Source: Candidatus Krumholzibacteriia bacterium (GTDB lineage Bacteria; Krumholzibacteriota; Krumholzibacteria; WVZY01; JAKEHA01). Taken from it: a stretch of DNA of 29,427 nucleotides. The position numbers and the translations under genes were made by a program. Positions 7,427 through 15,376 of this stretch are shown here, one piece after another; within the stretch, counting starts at the first letter, position 1; each line of letters opens with the position of its first letter. Under the pieces are notes generated by a model. The model ran no database searches. It worked only from the letters and a program-made list of their open reading frames with translations, and was not told the origin of the DNA. The stretch lies in NCBI GenBank assembly GCA_029863355.1, contig JAOTVO010000002.1:1-29427 (forward strand), read 5' to 3'.

Positions 7427-9094
7427 CTAGTCGGCGGACGCCTTCTTGATGCCCTTCTGCTGCTCGGCGTAGGCGAAGAGATCGGTGAGCGAGCTGGCCG
7501 AACCCATGATACTGAGCACGTGCTGGAACTCGGGGTCGTCCTCCGTGACCACGCGGTAGGCCGCGCTGCGTCCGGCCTGGTTGTTGGCCGCCTCGCGCGC
7601 CAGCATGGTGCGAATGTAGGCGACGTTCTCTTCGGTCAGCTCGTCCTTCTTGTACTTGAATTCGCGCGTGTCGAGGTGCGCGTAGAAATCCTCGAGGACC
7701 CGATCGTCGGCTTCCCACTGGTCGCCGTATTCGTGCGACGTGAAGTAGTCTACGACGAAGGAGAAGCCGACGGCTTCGCGCTCGAGGCGGCGTTGCAGGT
7801 CGGTGTATTCGCGCGGCTCGAGCTCGAGGTCGGGCGCGATGCCGCCCCCGCCGTAGACCATGCGCCCGCCCGACGTATAGTAGACGGGCCGATCCTCGTC
7901 CTGCTTCTCCTTGGGCAAGCCAGCTTGGTCGTCGGCACCCTGCATCTCCTCCAGCGGAGCGGGATACTCCTCGCCGCCCTCGCTCACGGCGGCGAGCTGC
8001 GCGGCCTCTTCCTCGTCGGTCGGCTGGTCCTTGTGGATGCTGCGACCAGAAGGCGTGTAGTACTTGGCCGTGGTGAGCTTGACGGCCTCGGTCTCGCTCA
8101 GGTTGAACACGGTCTGCACGGTGCCCTTGCCGAACGTGGTCTGCCCCACCACGAGCGCGGCGTCCCAATCCTGCATGGCCCCGGCGAAGATCTCCGAGGC
8201 GCTGGCGCTGTGCCCGTTGATCATCACCACGATGGGATAGCCGCCGTGGACCTTGCGGTTGGACGAGTAGTACTTGCGGTTGGCGTTGGGCAGCCGGCCC
8301 TTGGTGAAGACGAGCAGCTTGTCCTTGTCGAGGAACATCTCCGAGACCTCGGTGGCCGCCTGCAGGAGCCCGCCGGGGTTCATGCGAAAGTCGAGAACGA
8401 GTCTCTTCATGCCTTGCGCCTCGAGGTCGAGCAGGGCGTCCTCGAGCTCCTGTGCGGTGTGCTTGGAAAAACTCCCCACCTTTATATAGCCGACGCCCTC
8501 GCCGAAGGTGTCGTAGTAGGGCACGCTCTTCACGTTGATGATCTCGCGCGTGATGGCGTACTCGATGGCCTCGCGCGAGCCGGGGCGGCTGATCTTGAAG
8601 CTCACCGGCGTGCCAGGGTCGCCGCGCAAATAGCCGACGGCGCGATCCACCGCCCACCCCTCGGTGACCATGCCCTCGATCTCGATGATCTGGTCACCGC
8701 CGCGGATGCCGGCGCGGTAGGCCGGCGTGTCGTCGATGGCGGAGATGACGGTCGGGTAGTTGTCGCGGAACGAGATGAAGATGCCGAGCCCGCCGAACTC
8801 CCCGCGCGTGCTGACCATGAGGTCCTCGTACTCGAGATCGGCGAGGAACTGGCTGTGGGGGTCGAGCTTGCTGAGCATGCCGTCGATGGCCTCGCGCACC
8901 AGCTCGTGCGTGTCCACCTCGTCGACGTAGTAGGCCTGGACCTTCTCGATGACGCCTGCAAAGACCTCGAGGTCGTGATAGATATCGGTCTTGGCGCGGG
9001 GCGGTTTGCTGTCCCCGAACGCGCCCAGAGCGAAGCTCACGAGCACGAGTGAGATGACGACGATGGCGGTTTTTCCGGTGGAGAGCAGCTTCAC
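7427..9094 (-). CDS. ctpA: S41-family C-terminal processing protease (CtpA-like)
   Basis: A 555-aa periplasmic protease. An N-terminal hydrophobic segment (9-25) acts as signal or anchor. The PDZ domain is at about 95-170 (GEFGGLGIFIS, AGIRGGDQIIEIEG), then the S41 catalytic core (FRMNPGGLL at 237-244, GHSASASEIFAGAMQD, QTTFGKGTVQ). Ser298 and Lys323, 25 residues apart, match the catalytic dyad of the family. These enzymes trim C-termini of exported proteins. An insertion rich in Glu/Gln/Asp (about 362-400) interrupts the end of the core, and a C-terminal helical extension follows, as in longer Ctp/Prc types. The start is GTG with AAGGAGG 8 nt upstream, a strong ribosome-binding site. It heads a two-gene operon with the HAD phosphatase. 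Confidence 0.94.
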   Translation of the reverse strand: MKLLSTGKTAIVVISLVLVSFALGAFGDSKPPRAKTDIYHDLEVFAGVIEKVQAYYVDEVDTHELVREAIDGMLSKLDPHSQFLADLEYEDLMVSTRGEFGGLGIFISFRDNYPTVISAIDDTPAYRAGIRGGDQIIEIEGMVTEGWAVDRAVGYLRGDPGTPVSFKISRPGSREAIEYAITREIINVKSVPYYDTFGEGVGYIKVGSFSKHTAQELEDALLDLEAQGMKRLVLDFRMNPGGLLQAATEVSEMFLDKDKLLVFTKGRLPNANRKYYSSNRKVHGGYPIVVMINGHSASASEIFAGAMQDWDAALVVGQTTFGKGTVQTVFNLSETEAVKLTTAKYYTPSGRSIHKDQPTDEEEAAQLAAVSEGGEEYPAPLEEMQGADDQAGLPKEKQDEDRPVYYTSGGRMVYGGGGIAPDLELEPREYTDLQRRLEREAVGFSFVVDYFTSHEYGDQWEADDRVLEDFYAHLDTREFKYKKDELTEENVAYIRTMLAREAANNQAGRSAAYRVVTEDDPEFQHVLSIMGSASSLTDLFAYAEQQKGIKKASAD

Positions 9095-9304
9095 GGTCCT
9101 AGCCTCCTTGGGCCGGGTGGGGGGGCCGCTTGGCGGCCGACGGACGGATTCAGGATGGTCGAGCGATCACGGTTAAGAACGAGACCAGAGCAACAAACAT
9201 TCCATCCCCGGGGTAAGCGCACAACCTCATAACGGACAGGGACTTCCCGGCGCTTGCGCCCCCGCCGCCTGGTCCCGTCCGCGGCGGTTGCGGTAAGCGC
9301 AGAG

Positions 9305-9333
9305 AATATAATACGATCGCCCCACGCGGGCAA
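9305..9333 (-). promoter_or_regulatory. Sigma70-type promoter for the S41 protease operon
   Basis: On the minus strand TTGCCC (9328-9333) and TATATT (9305-9310) are spaced by 17 bp (4/6 and 5/6 matches). Transcription from about 9298 would give a leader of roughly 200 nt before the GTG start at 9094. That leader contains a small perfect hairpin (stem 9124-9129 with 9133-9138). The same AT-rich patch reads TATAAT on the plus strand, but no well-spaced -35 box accompanies it there. Confidence 0.55.
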
Positions 9334-9386
9334 CCCGTCCCCCGGTGGCCGCCGGCCGCCGGGCGCCTAGGGCGGCCCGGATATCC

Positions 9387-10043
9387 ATGCGAACGCCACC
9401 ACCCCGCTTCATCGTCCTCGAGGGCCTCGACGGCGCCGGCACCACTACCCAGGCCGGCAGGCTGCACCATTGGCTTACGTCGCGGGGCGCGGCGAGTTTC
9501 GCCACCCGCGAGCCCACGACCGGGCCGGTGGGGGCGCTGATCCGCGAACTGCTCGCCGGCCCCTCCGACCCCACCGCCGGCGGGGACCCTCCCCCGGCCG
9601 GCCACGGCGAGCGCGCCATGGCGCTCCTCTTCGCCGCCGACCGCGCCGCGCACTCCGTGGAGATCGCACGCCGCCTCGCCGCGGGCGCGCACGTCATTTG
9701 CGACCGTTACGTCTTTTCATCCCTCGCCTACCAGACCCTCGACGCGGCCATCACGCCCGAGTGGGTGGCCGAGGCCAACTCCGGCTGCGCCGTCCCCGAT
9801 ATCACGTTTCTGCTCGAGGTGCCCGCGACCCTCTGTCTGGAGCGCATCGCGGCGCGCAACGACGGACGCACCATCTACGAGCGCCGCGATCTTCTCGAAG
9901 CCATCGCCGAGGGCTACGCGCGCTTGCGCGCGTTCTACGCCGAGCGCTTCGGCGAGCTGGTGACCATCGACGGCACCCGCTCGCCCGAGGACGTGCAGAC
10001 CGCCATCCGCGACACACTCCGCGACCGCTTCGATATCCGCTAG
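9387..10043 (+). CDS. tmk: Thymidylate kinase (dTMP kinase) with altered P-loop
   Basis: A 218-aa protein, normal for Tmk, which phosphorylates dTMP to dTDP. Family features are IVLEGLDGAGTTTQ (9-22), the substrate-binding ATREP, the DRYVFSSLAYQ motif at about residue 108, and the lid region ARNDGRTIYERRD. The P-loop is odd: the Walker A lysine expected at residue 19 is threonine (GAGTTTQ instead of GxGKTTQ). It also has a small Pro/Gly-rich insertion near 66-76. The ATG at 9387 was chosen because it begins shortly before the first strand; the ribosome-binding site is weak. The gene stands alone, divergent from the protease operon and convergent with the phosphatidyltransferase gene. Other nucleotide kinases fit less well because the DRY-SS-AYQ motif is specific. 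Confidence 0.88.
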   Translation: MRTPPPRFIVLEGLDGAGTTTQAGRLHHWLTSRGAASFATREPTTGPVGALIRELLAGPSDPTAGGDPPPAGHGERAMALLFAADRAAHSVEIARRLAAGAHVICDRYVFSSLAYQTLDAAITPEWVAEANSGCAVPDITFLLEVPATLCLERIAARNDGRTIYERRDLLEAIAEGYARLRAFYAERFGELVTIDGTRSPEDVQTAIRDTLRDRFDIR

Positions 10044-10067
10044 CGCCGGGACGGTCCCTCCGGCGCC
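10043..10067. terminator. Possible hairpin between convergent tmk and phosphatidyltransferase genes
   Basis: A GC-rich inverted repeat (GCGCCGG at 10043-10049 with CCGGCGC at 10060-10066) fills the short gap between the two convergent stops. There is no clear T-run on either side, so intrinsic termination would be inefficient. Confidence 0.3.
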
Positions 10068-10070
10068 ATT

Positions 10071-10685
10071 CTAGGAATCCGTTGGGGTGTAATCCGCCTG
10101 GCTCAAGCGGCGCACGTGCACGACGCGCTGCACGAAGGTGAGCATGGTGATCGCCGCCATGACGGTGAGCACGACGACGAGTACGTGGTAGCCGAAGAGG
10201 AGGCCGAGCACGAGGAGTGCGATGCGTTCGGGCCGCTCCATCATGCCCACCTTGCAGTGCAGGCCGAGGCCCTCGGCGCGCGCGCGCGCGTAGCTGGTGA
10301 GCACCGACCCGGCCAATGCCAGCAGGGCCACGGCCACGTCGTAGTCGCGAAAGCCTGCGGGCCGGTTGACGAGGTAGAGAATGATGCCCCCGAAGTAGGC
10401 GAACTCGGTCACACGGTCGAGCGTCGAGTCGATGAAGGCGCCGAAGGGACCAGCCAGTCCGCGCCGCCGCGCGAGGTCCCCGTCGAGGACGTCGCACAGG
10501 CCGGCCAGGAGGAGGAGCACGGCGCCCAGTGCGAGCGCGCCGCCCGCGACCGCCGCGGCGCCGTAGAGGCTCAGCGCCAGCCCGGCCAGCGACACCAACA
10601 GCGGCGGCACTCCGGCGGAGGCGAGAAGACCGACCACGGGTTCGAGGAGCTTGCGCGCACGGTCCCTGACGATGTGCCGGGTCAT
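10071..10685 (-). CDS. CDP-alcohol phosphatidyltransferase family protein
   Basis: A 204-aa integral membrane enzyme with about five or six hydrophobic segments. The full CDP-alcohol phosphotransferase signature is present: D65, D68-G69, A72-R73, then G82, D86 and D90 (CDVLDGDLARRRG...FGAFIDSTLD). These enzymes move a phospho-alcohol from a CDP-linked donor onto an acceptor, as in phosphatidylglycerol-phosphate, phosphatidylinositol-phosphate or phosphatidylserine synthesis. The short, heavily hydrophobic form with no flanking domains does not identify the alcohol. It is the last gene of the HU-ltaE-rsmI cluster, 34 bp after rsmI. PgsA-type function is plausible but not shown. Confidence 0.88.
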   Translation of the reverse strand: MTRHIVRDRARKLLEPVVGLLASAGVPPLLVSLAGLALSLYGAAAVAGGALALGAVLLLLAGLCDVLDGDLARRRGLAGPFGAFIDSTLDRVTEFAYFGGIILYLVNRPAGFRDYDVAVALLALAGSVLTSYARARAEGLGLHCKVGMMERPERIALLVLGLLFGYHVLVVVLTVMAAITMLTFVQRVVHVRRLSQADYTPTDS

Positions 10686-10719
10686 GACGGCGTCACGCTA
10701 ACACCGGGGCGCCGGAGCG

Positions 10720-11433
10720 TCAAGCGGCCGCGCCTTTCCGCTTGCGGGCCGCCCCATGCACGACGAGCACCATCTCTCCGCGCACGCCGGTGCGCTCGAA
10801 GTGCGCGACGAGCTCCGCCGCCGTCCCGCGCGCGACCTCCTCGTGCATCTTCGTCAGCTCGCGCGCCACGGCGAGCGGCCGCTCGGGCAGGCGCGCGGCG
10901 AAGGCGGCGAGCACCTTGAGCAGCTGGTGGGGCGAGACGAAGAAGAGGACCGTGCGCTTCTCCTCTTCGAGCGCGGCCACCGCGCGGGCCAGCTCGCCCT
11001 TCTTGCGCGGCGTGAAGCCCTCGAAGACGAAGGCGTCGGTGGGAAATCCGGAGAGCACGAGGGCGGGCAGGATCGCGTTGGCGCCCGGCGCCGCGGTCAC
11101 CCGCACGCCGGCGGCGATGGCCGCGCGCACCAGGTAGAAGCCGGGGTCGGAGATGCCCGGCGTGCCCGCGTCGGTCACCAGCGCGACGCACCGGCCGGCC
11201 AGGAGCATCTCCACCACCTTGGGCGTGACGCGCTCCTTGTTGTGGTCGTGGTAGGGCTCGGGCCGGGCGGAGAGTCCGAAGTGGGCGAGGAGCTTGCGCG
11301 AGTGCCGCGTGTCCTCGGCGAGCACCAGGTCGGCCTGGCGAAGCGCCTCCACGGCCCGCGGCGTCATGTCGCCGAGGTTGCCGATCGGCGTGCTGACCAG
11401 GGTGAGTGTGCCTGCCGGTGGGGTGTCGGGCAT
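10720..11433 (-). CDS. rsmI: 16S rRNA (cytidine1402-2'-O)-methyltransferase RsmI
   Basis: A 237-aa tetrapyrrole-methylase-fold enzyme that methylates the ribose of C1402 in 16S rRNA. Hallmarks are LVSTPIGNLGDMTPRAVEAL near the N-terminus, EDTRHSRKLL, YHDHNKE, VALVTDAGTPGISDPG (SAM-binding region), AAPGANAILPALVLSGFPTDAFVFEGF, and the RELTKMHEEV segment. At 237 residues it is shorter than typical RsmI (about 280). It ends soon after the methylase domain and lacks the usual C-terminal tail. The ATG at 11433 has only a weak AAGG upstream. It lies 34 bp after ltaE. Confidence 0.93.
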   Translation of the reverse strand: MPDTPPAGTLTLVSTPIGNLGDMTPRAVEALRQADLVLAEDTRHSRKLLAHFGLSARPEPYHDHNKERVTPKVVEMLLAGRCVALVTDAGTPGISDPGFYLVRAAIAAGVRVTAAPGANAILPALVLSGFPTDAFVFEGFTPRKKGELARAVAALEEEKRTVLFFVSPHQLLKVLAAFAARLPERPLAVARELTKMHEEVARGTAAELVAHFERTGVRGEMVLVVHGAARKRKGAAA

Positions 11434-11467
11434 GACCTTGCACGCGCCGCCGAGGCGGCGCCGCTCC

Positions 11468-12511
11468 TCAGGAGCGGGAGAGTTCCCCCAGTGCGGTGCC
11501 GACGCGCTCGATGTCCTCCGCGGAGACGTCGAGGTGCGTCACCATGCGCACGAGCCCCGCGCCGAAGGGCACGGCGCGCACGCCCGCGCGCTCCAGGCGG
11601 GCCAGGAAGTCGGGCACGGTGAAACGGCGCTCGTCCACCGCGAACACGACGATGTTGGTCTCGACGGGGTGCGCCAGGCGCAGGCCCTCGACCGCCTCGA
11701 CGAATCCCGCCAGGCGCCGCGCGTGCGCGTGATCCTCGCGCAGGCGCGCGACGTGGTGGTCGAGCGCGTAGAGGGCCGCCGCGGCCAGGATGCCCGCCTG
11801 GCGCATGCCGCCGCCCAGGCGCTTGCGCACCTTGCGCGCGCGGTCGATCACCGCGCGCGTGGAGACGACGATGGAGCCGACGGGCGCGCCCAGCCCCTTG
11901 GAGAAGCACATGCTGAGCGTGTCGCAGCACTCGCCGTAGTCGGTGAAGGCCACGCCGGAGGCGACGTGCGCGTTGCAGATGCGCGCGCCGTCGAGGTGCA
12001 CCAGGAGGCCGTGCTGTGCGGCCAGCGCCTTGATCCGCCGCATCTCCTCCAGGGGAAACACGCGCCCGCCCGCGCGGTTGTGCGTGTTCTCCACGGCGAT
12101 CACGCGGGTGCGCGGCGCGTGGAGGCTGTCGGGGCGGATGTGCGGGGCGACCATCTCCGCGGTGATCACGCCGCGCTCGCCGTCGAGCGCGTTGGTCTGC
12201 GCGCCGGCCAGCGCGGCCACCGACGCCACCTCGTAGTTGAAAATGTGGGACTGGCGGTCCAGGATGATCTCGTCGCCGCGCTCCACGACGGTCGCCAGCG
12301 CGACCAGGTTGCCCATGGTGCCCGAGGGCACGAAGAGCGCGGCTTCCTTGCCGAACATGCCGGCCACGCGCGACTCCAGCGCGATGGTGGTGGGGTCGTC
12401 GCCGAAGACGTCGTCGCCGACCTCGGCGCGCGCGATGGCCTCGCGCATGGCGGGACCGGGACGCGTCACCGTGTCGCTGCGCAGGTCGATGCAGCCGCGG
12501 GAAGTGCTCAA
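11468..12511 (-). CDS. ltaE: Low-specificity L-threonine aldolase
   Basis: A 347-aa PLP enzyme that cleaves L-threonine or L-allo-threonine to glycine and acetaldehyde. Features are the N-terminal DLRSDTVTRP (9-18), EVGDDVFGDDPT, SGTMGNL, the PLP-binding HLDGAR (Asp174), and the Schiff-base motif SKGLGAPVGS with Lys205. The reading must begin before DLRSDTVT, and the only suitable codon is a TTG at 12509-12511 with GAGG about 9 nt upstream, so a TTG start is proposed. It lies 42 bp downstream of HU. The gap holds a GC-rich inverted repeat (CGCGCG arms) that might attenuate readthrough. It probably belongs to the HU-ltaE-rsmI-phosphatidyltransferase transcript. Confidence 0.92.
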   Translation of the reverse strand: MSTSRGCIDLRSDTVTRPGPAMREAIARAEVGDDVFGDDPTTIALESRVAGMFGKEAALFVPSGTMGNLVALATVVERGDEIILDRQSHIFNYEVASVAALAGAQTNALDGERGVITAEMVAPHIRPDSLHAPRTRVIAVENTHNRAGGRVFPLEEMRRIKALAAQHGLLVHLDGARICNAHVASGVAFTDYGECCDTLSMCFSKGLGAPVGSIVVSTRAVIDRARKVRKRLGGGMRQAGILAAAALYALDHHVARLREDHAHARRLAGFVEAVEGLRLAHPVETNIVVFAVDERRFTVPDFLARLERAGVRAVPFGAGLVRMVTHLDVSAEDIERVGTALGELSRS

Positions 12512-12553
12512 CGGTGGGTTCCTCGCGCGCGGGTCGCGCGCGGCTGGGGCTCG

Positions 12554-12832
12554 TTACGGGCTGGCCACCAGGTCCTTGAGTTCCTTGGAGACCTTGAAGA
12601 CCGGCACCTTGCGGTCCGGAACCGGGACCGCGTCCCCCGTGCGCGGATTGCGGGCCATGCGGGCCTTGCGGTGCTTGACCTTGAAGGTACCGAACCCGCG
12701 GATCTCGTAGTGTCTCCCCTCCACGAGCGCGCGCGAGATCGCCTCGAGGAAATGATCCATCGCGTTGGCGACGTCCTTCTTCGTCAGCCCTGTCTTGCCG
12801 GCGATATCCTCAACGATTTCGGCCTTGGTCAT
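12554..12832 (-). CDS. HU/IHF-family DNA-binding protein
   Basis: A 92-aa nucleoid protein. It has the full HU/IHF fold: N-terminal helices (KAEIVEDIAGKTGLTKKDVANAMDHFLEAI), GFGTF (46-50), and the DNA-inserting arm with ARMARNPRTGD around NPRTG (62-66). It bends DNA as a dimer. The ATG at 12832 has AAGGAGG 8 nt upstream, an excellent ribosome-binding site, and a clear promoter further upstream. A longer reading from upstream would cross this site and is not supported. It is the first gene of a four-gene minus-strand cluster. HU and IHF subunits cannot be separated by eye. Confidence 0.95.
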   Translation of the reverse strand: MTKAEIVEDIAGKTGLTKKDVANAMDHFLEAISRALVEGRHYEIRGFGTFKVKHRKARMARNPRTGDAVPVPDRKVPVFKVSKELKDLVASP

Positions 12833-12876
12833 CTCTGCAGCCTCCTTGCCTGACGGCCCGAACGAAACCGGCGCCC

Positions 12877-12905
12877 ATTCTGCGACATAAGTCATGCAGA
12901 GTCAA
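12877..12905 (-). promoter_or_regulatory. Sigma70-type promoter for the HU gene
   Basis: On the minus strand TTGACT (12900-12905) and CAGAAT (12877-12882) are separated by exactly 17 bp (5/6 and 4/6 matches). The predicted leader to the ATG at 12832 is about 35-40 nt and carries the AAGGAGG ribosome-binding site. Confidence 0.65.
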
Positions 12906-13365
12906 GGGGTTTTTTGCCCGGGCGGCGGACGCCCTCCGGCCCGCGCCCGCGCGCCCGTAGCACCCGCCGCGCGTTTCGCAACTCCCCCGGCGCGCGCGCC
13001 CGACCCCATCATTTCCCATCGCGGCGCGTGCGAACGCGCATACGCGGCGCTGCAACGCGGCGATTCCATCTTGGAACGCGCGCGCGCCACGCGGAGGAAC
13101 GACTCGGCACCACCGGAATCCACGAGCGCCGGCGCCCCGCGCTGCGCACGCCGAGACCGCGGAAAAGCCGCGTCGGCAAGCCACGAAATTGTATTGGTAC
13201 ACCGCTTGCTCGATGCCGCCGCGTGCTGCGGGGTAGTCGCCGCACATGCTCCAGCTTCTCTACACCGCACTATCCCGCAGCCACCCTCTTTTCCGCAAGC
13301 AAGGCACGCACGAAGGCGTGGACAACCCCGCGCGGCGGGGGTGTTCTCGCAGGAGGCACGTAGTC
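12906..13365. other. 460-bp intergenic region between HU and the FnIII lipoprotein gene
   Basis: Divergent region. Apart from the HU promoter at its left border and the AGGAGG ribosome-binding site at 13351-13356, I see no coding pattern: the open frames are Arg/Ala/Pro-rich shadows with no motif. A TACAAT box on the minus strand (13188-13193) stands out in the GC-rich background but has no convincing -35 box. No promoter for the lipoprotein gene could be identified. Confidence 0.5.
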
Positions 13366-13788
13366 ATGACGCTCCGCAAGCACCTGCTGGCCGGCGTCGT
13401 TCTGCTCGCCCTGTCCGGGGTGTTCCTCGGTTGCAGCGACAGCACCACGACACCCGTCGGCGCGGACGAGGCGCCGATGGTCGCACCGTCCCAAGTCGTC
13501 GCCACCATCAAGAGCGGTGGCTCGGTCGAGATCACCTGGGCGCCCAGCACCCAGCTCAATCTCAGGGGGTACAACGTCTACCGCATCGACCGGCGCACCG
13601 GCGACGGCGGTCGGTTGAACGACTGGATCATCACGGCCAACCGCTACCTGGACGACTCGACCGAGCGCGGCCGGCGCTACGAGTACCGCGTGACGGCCGT
13701 GAGCGCGACCAACACCGAGAGCGCCTTCTCGGCGGTGATCGTCGCCACGCCGTCCACGGGCGCGACGAAGCGCGAGTTCAGCTACTGA
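13366..13788 (+). CDS. Small fibronectin type III domain lipoprotein
   Basis: A 140-aa exported protein. The N-terminus is basic then hydrophobic (LLAGVVLLALSGVFLGC) with a probable lipidation cysteine near residue 23. A Ser/Thr-rich linker follows, then one FnIII-like beta sandwich (about 43-130: VEITWAPSTQLNLRGYNVYRIDR, and RRYEYRVTAVSATNTESAFS). Such domains mediate binding in extracellular and outer-membrane proteins of FCB-type bacteria. The start is the ATG at 13366, with AGGAGG 9 nt upstream; an in-frame reading beginning further upstream is not needed. It stands alone and ends in a good hairpin terminator. No function beyond surface binding can be proposed. Confidence 0.85.
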   Translation: MTLRKHLLAGVVLLALSGVFLGCSDSTTTPVGADEAPMVAPSQVVATIKSGGSVEITWAPSTQLNLRGYNVYRIDRRTGDGGRLNDWIITANRYLDDSTERGRRYEYRVTAVSATNTESAFSAVIVATPSTGATKREFSY

Positions 13789-13818
13789 GACGACGCACAC
13801 GGCAAAGCCAGCAGCGGG

Positions 13819-13851
13819 AAAGCCCTCGCCCGGCGGGGGCTTTCTCTCTTT
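13819..13851 (+). terminator. Rho-independent terminator after the FnIII lipoprotein gene
   Basis: A 10-bp stem (AAAGCCCTCG at 13819-13828 with CGGGGGCTTT at 13834-13843, one G-T pair) and 5-nt loop are followed by the pyrimidine tract TTTCTCTCTTTCT. It separates this gene from the convergent site-2 protease gene. Confidence 0.75.
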
Positions 13852-14529
13852 CTAGAGCAGGCGGATCGCGCCCGACACGAAGGCGCGGAAGGCCCCGTAG
13901 ACCATGTGGAACGGTGGGCCGATGATTGCCCACAGCACGCCCGACCACAGGAGCAGGATCAGGATGATGAACCCGAAGCGCCCCACCGACGCCACCGCCT
14001 CGCGCGGTCCCGGGGGTAGGAATCGAATAAGGATCCAGTGGCCGTCCAGCGGCGGGATGGGCAACAGGTTGAAGACGGCCAGGATGCAGTTGAACAGGAT
14101 GAGATTGCTGCAGAGGGTGTTGAAGAAGAGGAGCGTGCGCGCGCCGCTCTCCGCCAGACCGGGCACGTGCTTGTAGACCAGACCCACCACGATCCACACG
14201 ATGGCCCCCGCCGTGGCGAGCAGGAAGTTCGAGGCCGGGCCGGCGGCGGCGACGTAGGCGTTGTGCACGACCGGGTTGCGCAGGTTGGCGATGTTGACCG
14301 GCACCGGCTTCGCCCACCCGATGAAGGGGACGCCGCTCAGCACGGCCGCGAGCGGGAGCAACACGCTTCCCACCGGGTCGATGTGCGGCAACGGGTTCAT
14401 GGTGATGCGCCCCATGGCGCGGGCGGTGGGGTCGCCGAAGCGCTCGGCGGCCAGCCCGTGCGCGTTCTCGTGCACGACCACCGAGAAGATGAAGACGACG
14501 AAGCCGACGATCTGGGGCAGGACGTCCAC
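13852..14529 (-). CDS. Site-2 protease family protein (M50, rhomboid-unrelated intramembrane metalloprotease)
   Basis: A 225-aa integral membrane zinc metalloprotease-like protein. HENAH at 20-24 is the zinc-binding HExxH in the first membrane helix. The conserved PHIDPVGS segment, GPASNF and the second zinc motif LLPIPPLDG follow in the expected order. It is the short form without a PDZ domain, common in bacteria and often of unknown substrate; other S2Ps release membrane-bound regulators. The GTG at 14527-14529 starts 1 bp after the queE stop, so translation is probably coupled to the queuosine operon. No functional link between S2P and queuosine synthesis is known to me. Confidence 0.9.
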   Translation of the reverse strand: MDVLPQIVGFVVFIFSVVVHENAHGLAAERFGDPTARAMGRITMNPLPHIDPVGSVLLPLAAVLSGVPFIGWAKPVPVNIANLRNPVVHNAYVAAAGPASNFLLATAGAIVWIVVGLVYKHVPGLAESGARTLLFFNTLCSNLILFNCILAVFNLLPIPPLDGHWILIRFLPPGPREAVASVGRFGFIILILLLWSGVLWAIIGPPFHMVYGAFRAFVSGAIRLL

Positions 14530-14530
14530 C

Positions 14531-15376
14531 CTACCGCACCCCGAGGATCTTGTGACACTGCGGGATCACGCGCACCGAATCCAGCGCGAGCGACGCGCGG
14601 CGCTGCGCCTCGGCCACGAAGGCGGCCAATCGCGCCGCTTCCTCGCGCGGCGTGCGCGGCGAGAAGAACGCCTCCGTCTCCGGCTGCAGCACCAGGGGGA
14701 TGCGCGCGTCCGTCTCCGCGACGATCTCCACCGCGCGCGCGATCTCCTCGTGGGTTGCGCGGTCGTCCACTACGACCTTCACGAAGACGCGCGGCGCATC
14801 GGGCAAGCCGGCCAGCAGGCCGGCGCCGCTCACGACGCCGAGGAACGTGCGGTGCTTCTCCCACGCCTCCGTACCGATAGCCGAGGGGAGCTTGATGTCC
14901 ATGGCGACCACGTCGATCTCCCCGATGACGCGCTCGAGAGCGCCGGCGTGCATGCCGCTGGTCTCCAGGTGCACGCGCAGGCCGGCGCGGCGCGCACCCG
15001 CGGCCAGACCCACGACGAAGCGGGGCTGCTCGAGCGGTTCGCCGCCGGTGACGCTGACCGCGCGCACCGGCGCGTGCGCGCGCGCGCACGCGAGCAGCTC
15101 GTCCAGCGCGGCCAGCAGAGGCACCGGATTGCGCATCGTGCGCGGGCGCGGACCGTGCACGACGAAGCGCGGCGCGAGAACCTTGCCGTAGATGGTGTCG
15201 CACCACGTGCAGGTGGCCGAGCACCCCGCCGTGCGCAGGAAGACCTGGCGCTCGCCGACGTAGGGCCCCTCGCCCTGCACGGAGCAGAAGAGCTCCGAGA
15301 GGTACCCGCGGTCGCTCAGGTCGGGCGGCGCTTCGCCTGGGAAGGTGGCGCGCTTGCTCCGGGGCTCGCCTGGCAT
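14531..15376 (-). CDS. queE: 7-carboxy-7-deazaguanine synthase QueE (radical SAM)
   Basis: A 281-aa radical-SAM enzyme that converts 6-carboxytetrahydropterin to 7-carboxy-7-deazaguanine, the third step toward preQ0. It has the 4Fe-4S motif C52-SAT-C56-TW-C59, preceded by the QueE-type LFCSVQGEGPYVGERQVFLR block (29-48) and followed by SVTGGEPL, HLETSG and VVAMDIKLPSA. It is somewhat longer than many QueE proteins; the added residues lie after the cluster (about 62-85) and at the N-terminus. The ATG shares one base with the DUF366 gene stop (TGATG). It is part of queD-queC-DUF366-queE. Confidence 0.93.
   Translation of the reverse strand: MPGEPRSKRATFPGEAPPDLSDRGYLSELFCSVQGEGPYVGERQVFLRTAGCSATCTWCDTIYGKVLAPRFVVHGPRPRTMRNPVPLLAALDELLACARAHAPVRAVSVTGGEPLEQPRFVVGLAAGARRAGLRVHLETSGMHAGALERVIGEIDVVAMDIKLPSAIGTEAWEKHRTFLGVVSGAGLLAGLPDAPRVFVKVVVDDRATHEEIARAVEIVAETDARIPLVLQPETEAFFSPRTPREEAARLAAFVAEAQRRASLALDSVRVIPQCHKILGVR

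Noticed and set aside
7187..9052. Plus-strand open frame of 621 codons opposite the S41 protease
   Set aside because: Valine/leucine/histidine-rich low-complexity translation; it is the mirror of the protease codons, whose catalytic dyad, PDZ domain and ribosome-binding site are all intact.
9150..9230. 26-codon minus-strand frame in the S41 protease leader with a hydrophobic end
   Set aside because: It could be a leader peptide, but there is no ribosome-binding site before its ATG and no conservation evidence.
9307..9312. Perfect TATAAT on the plus strand as a tmk promoter
   Set aside because: The nearest TTG-containing -35 candidate is only 13 bp away. The same patch scores better as the minus-strand protease promoter with 17-bp spacing.
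12512..12553. GC-rich inverted repeat between HU and ltaE as a terminator
   Set aside because: CGCGCG arms form a short stem with no following T-run. At most it is a weak attenuator.
11294..12853. Plus-strand open frame of 519 codons across rsmI, ltaE and HU
   Set aside because: It spans three unrelated, well-supported minus-strand genes and shows no domain.
13246..13365. Upstream extension of the FnIII lipoprotein
   Set aside because: It would place the ribosome-binding site AGGAGG and the signal peptide inside the protein.
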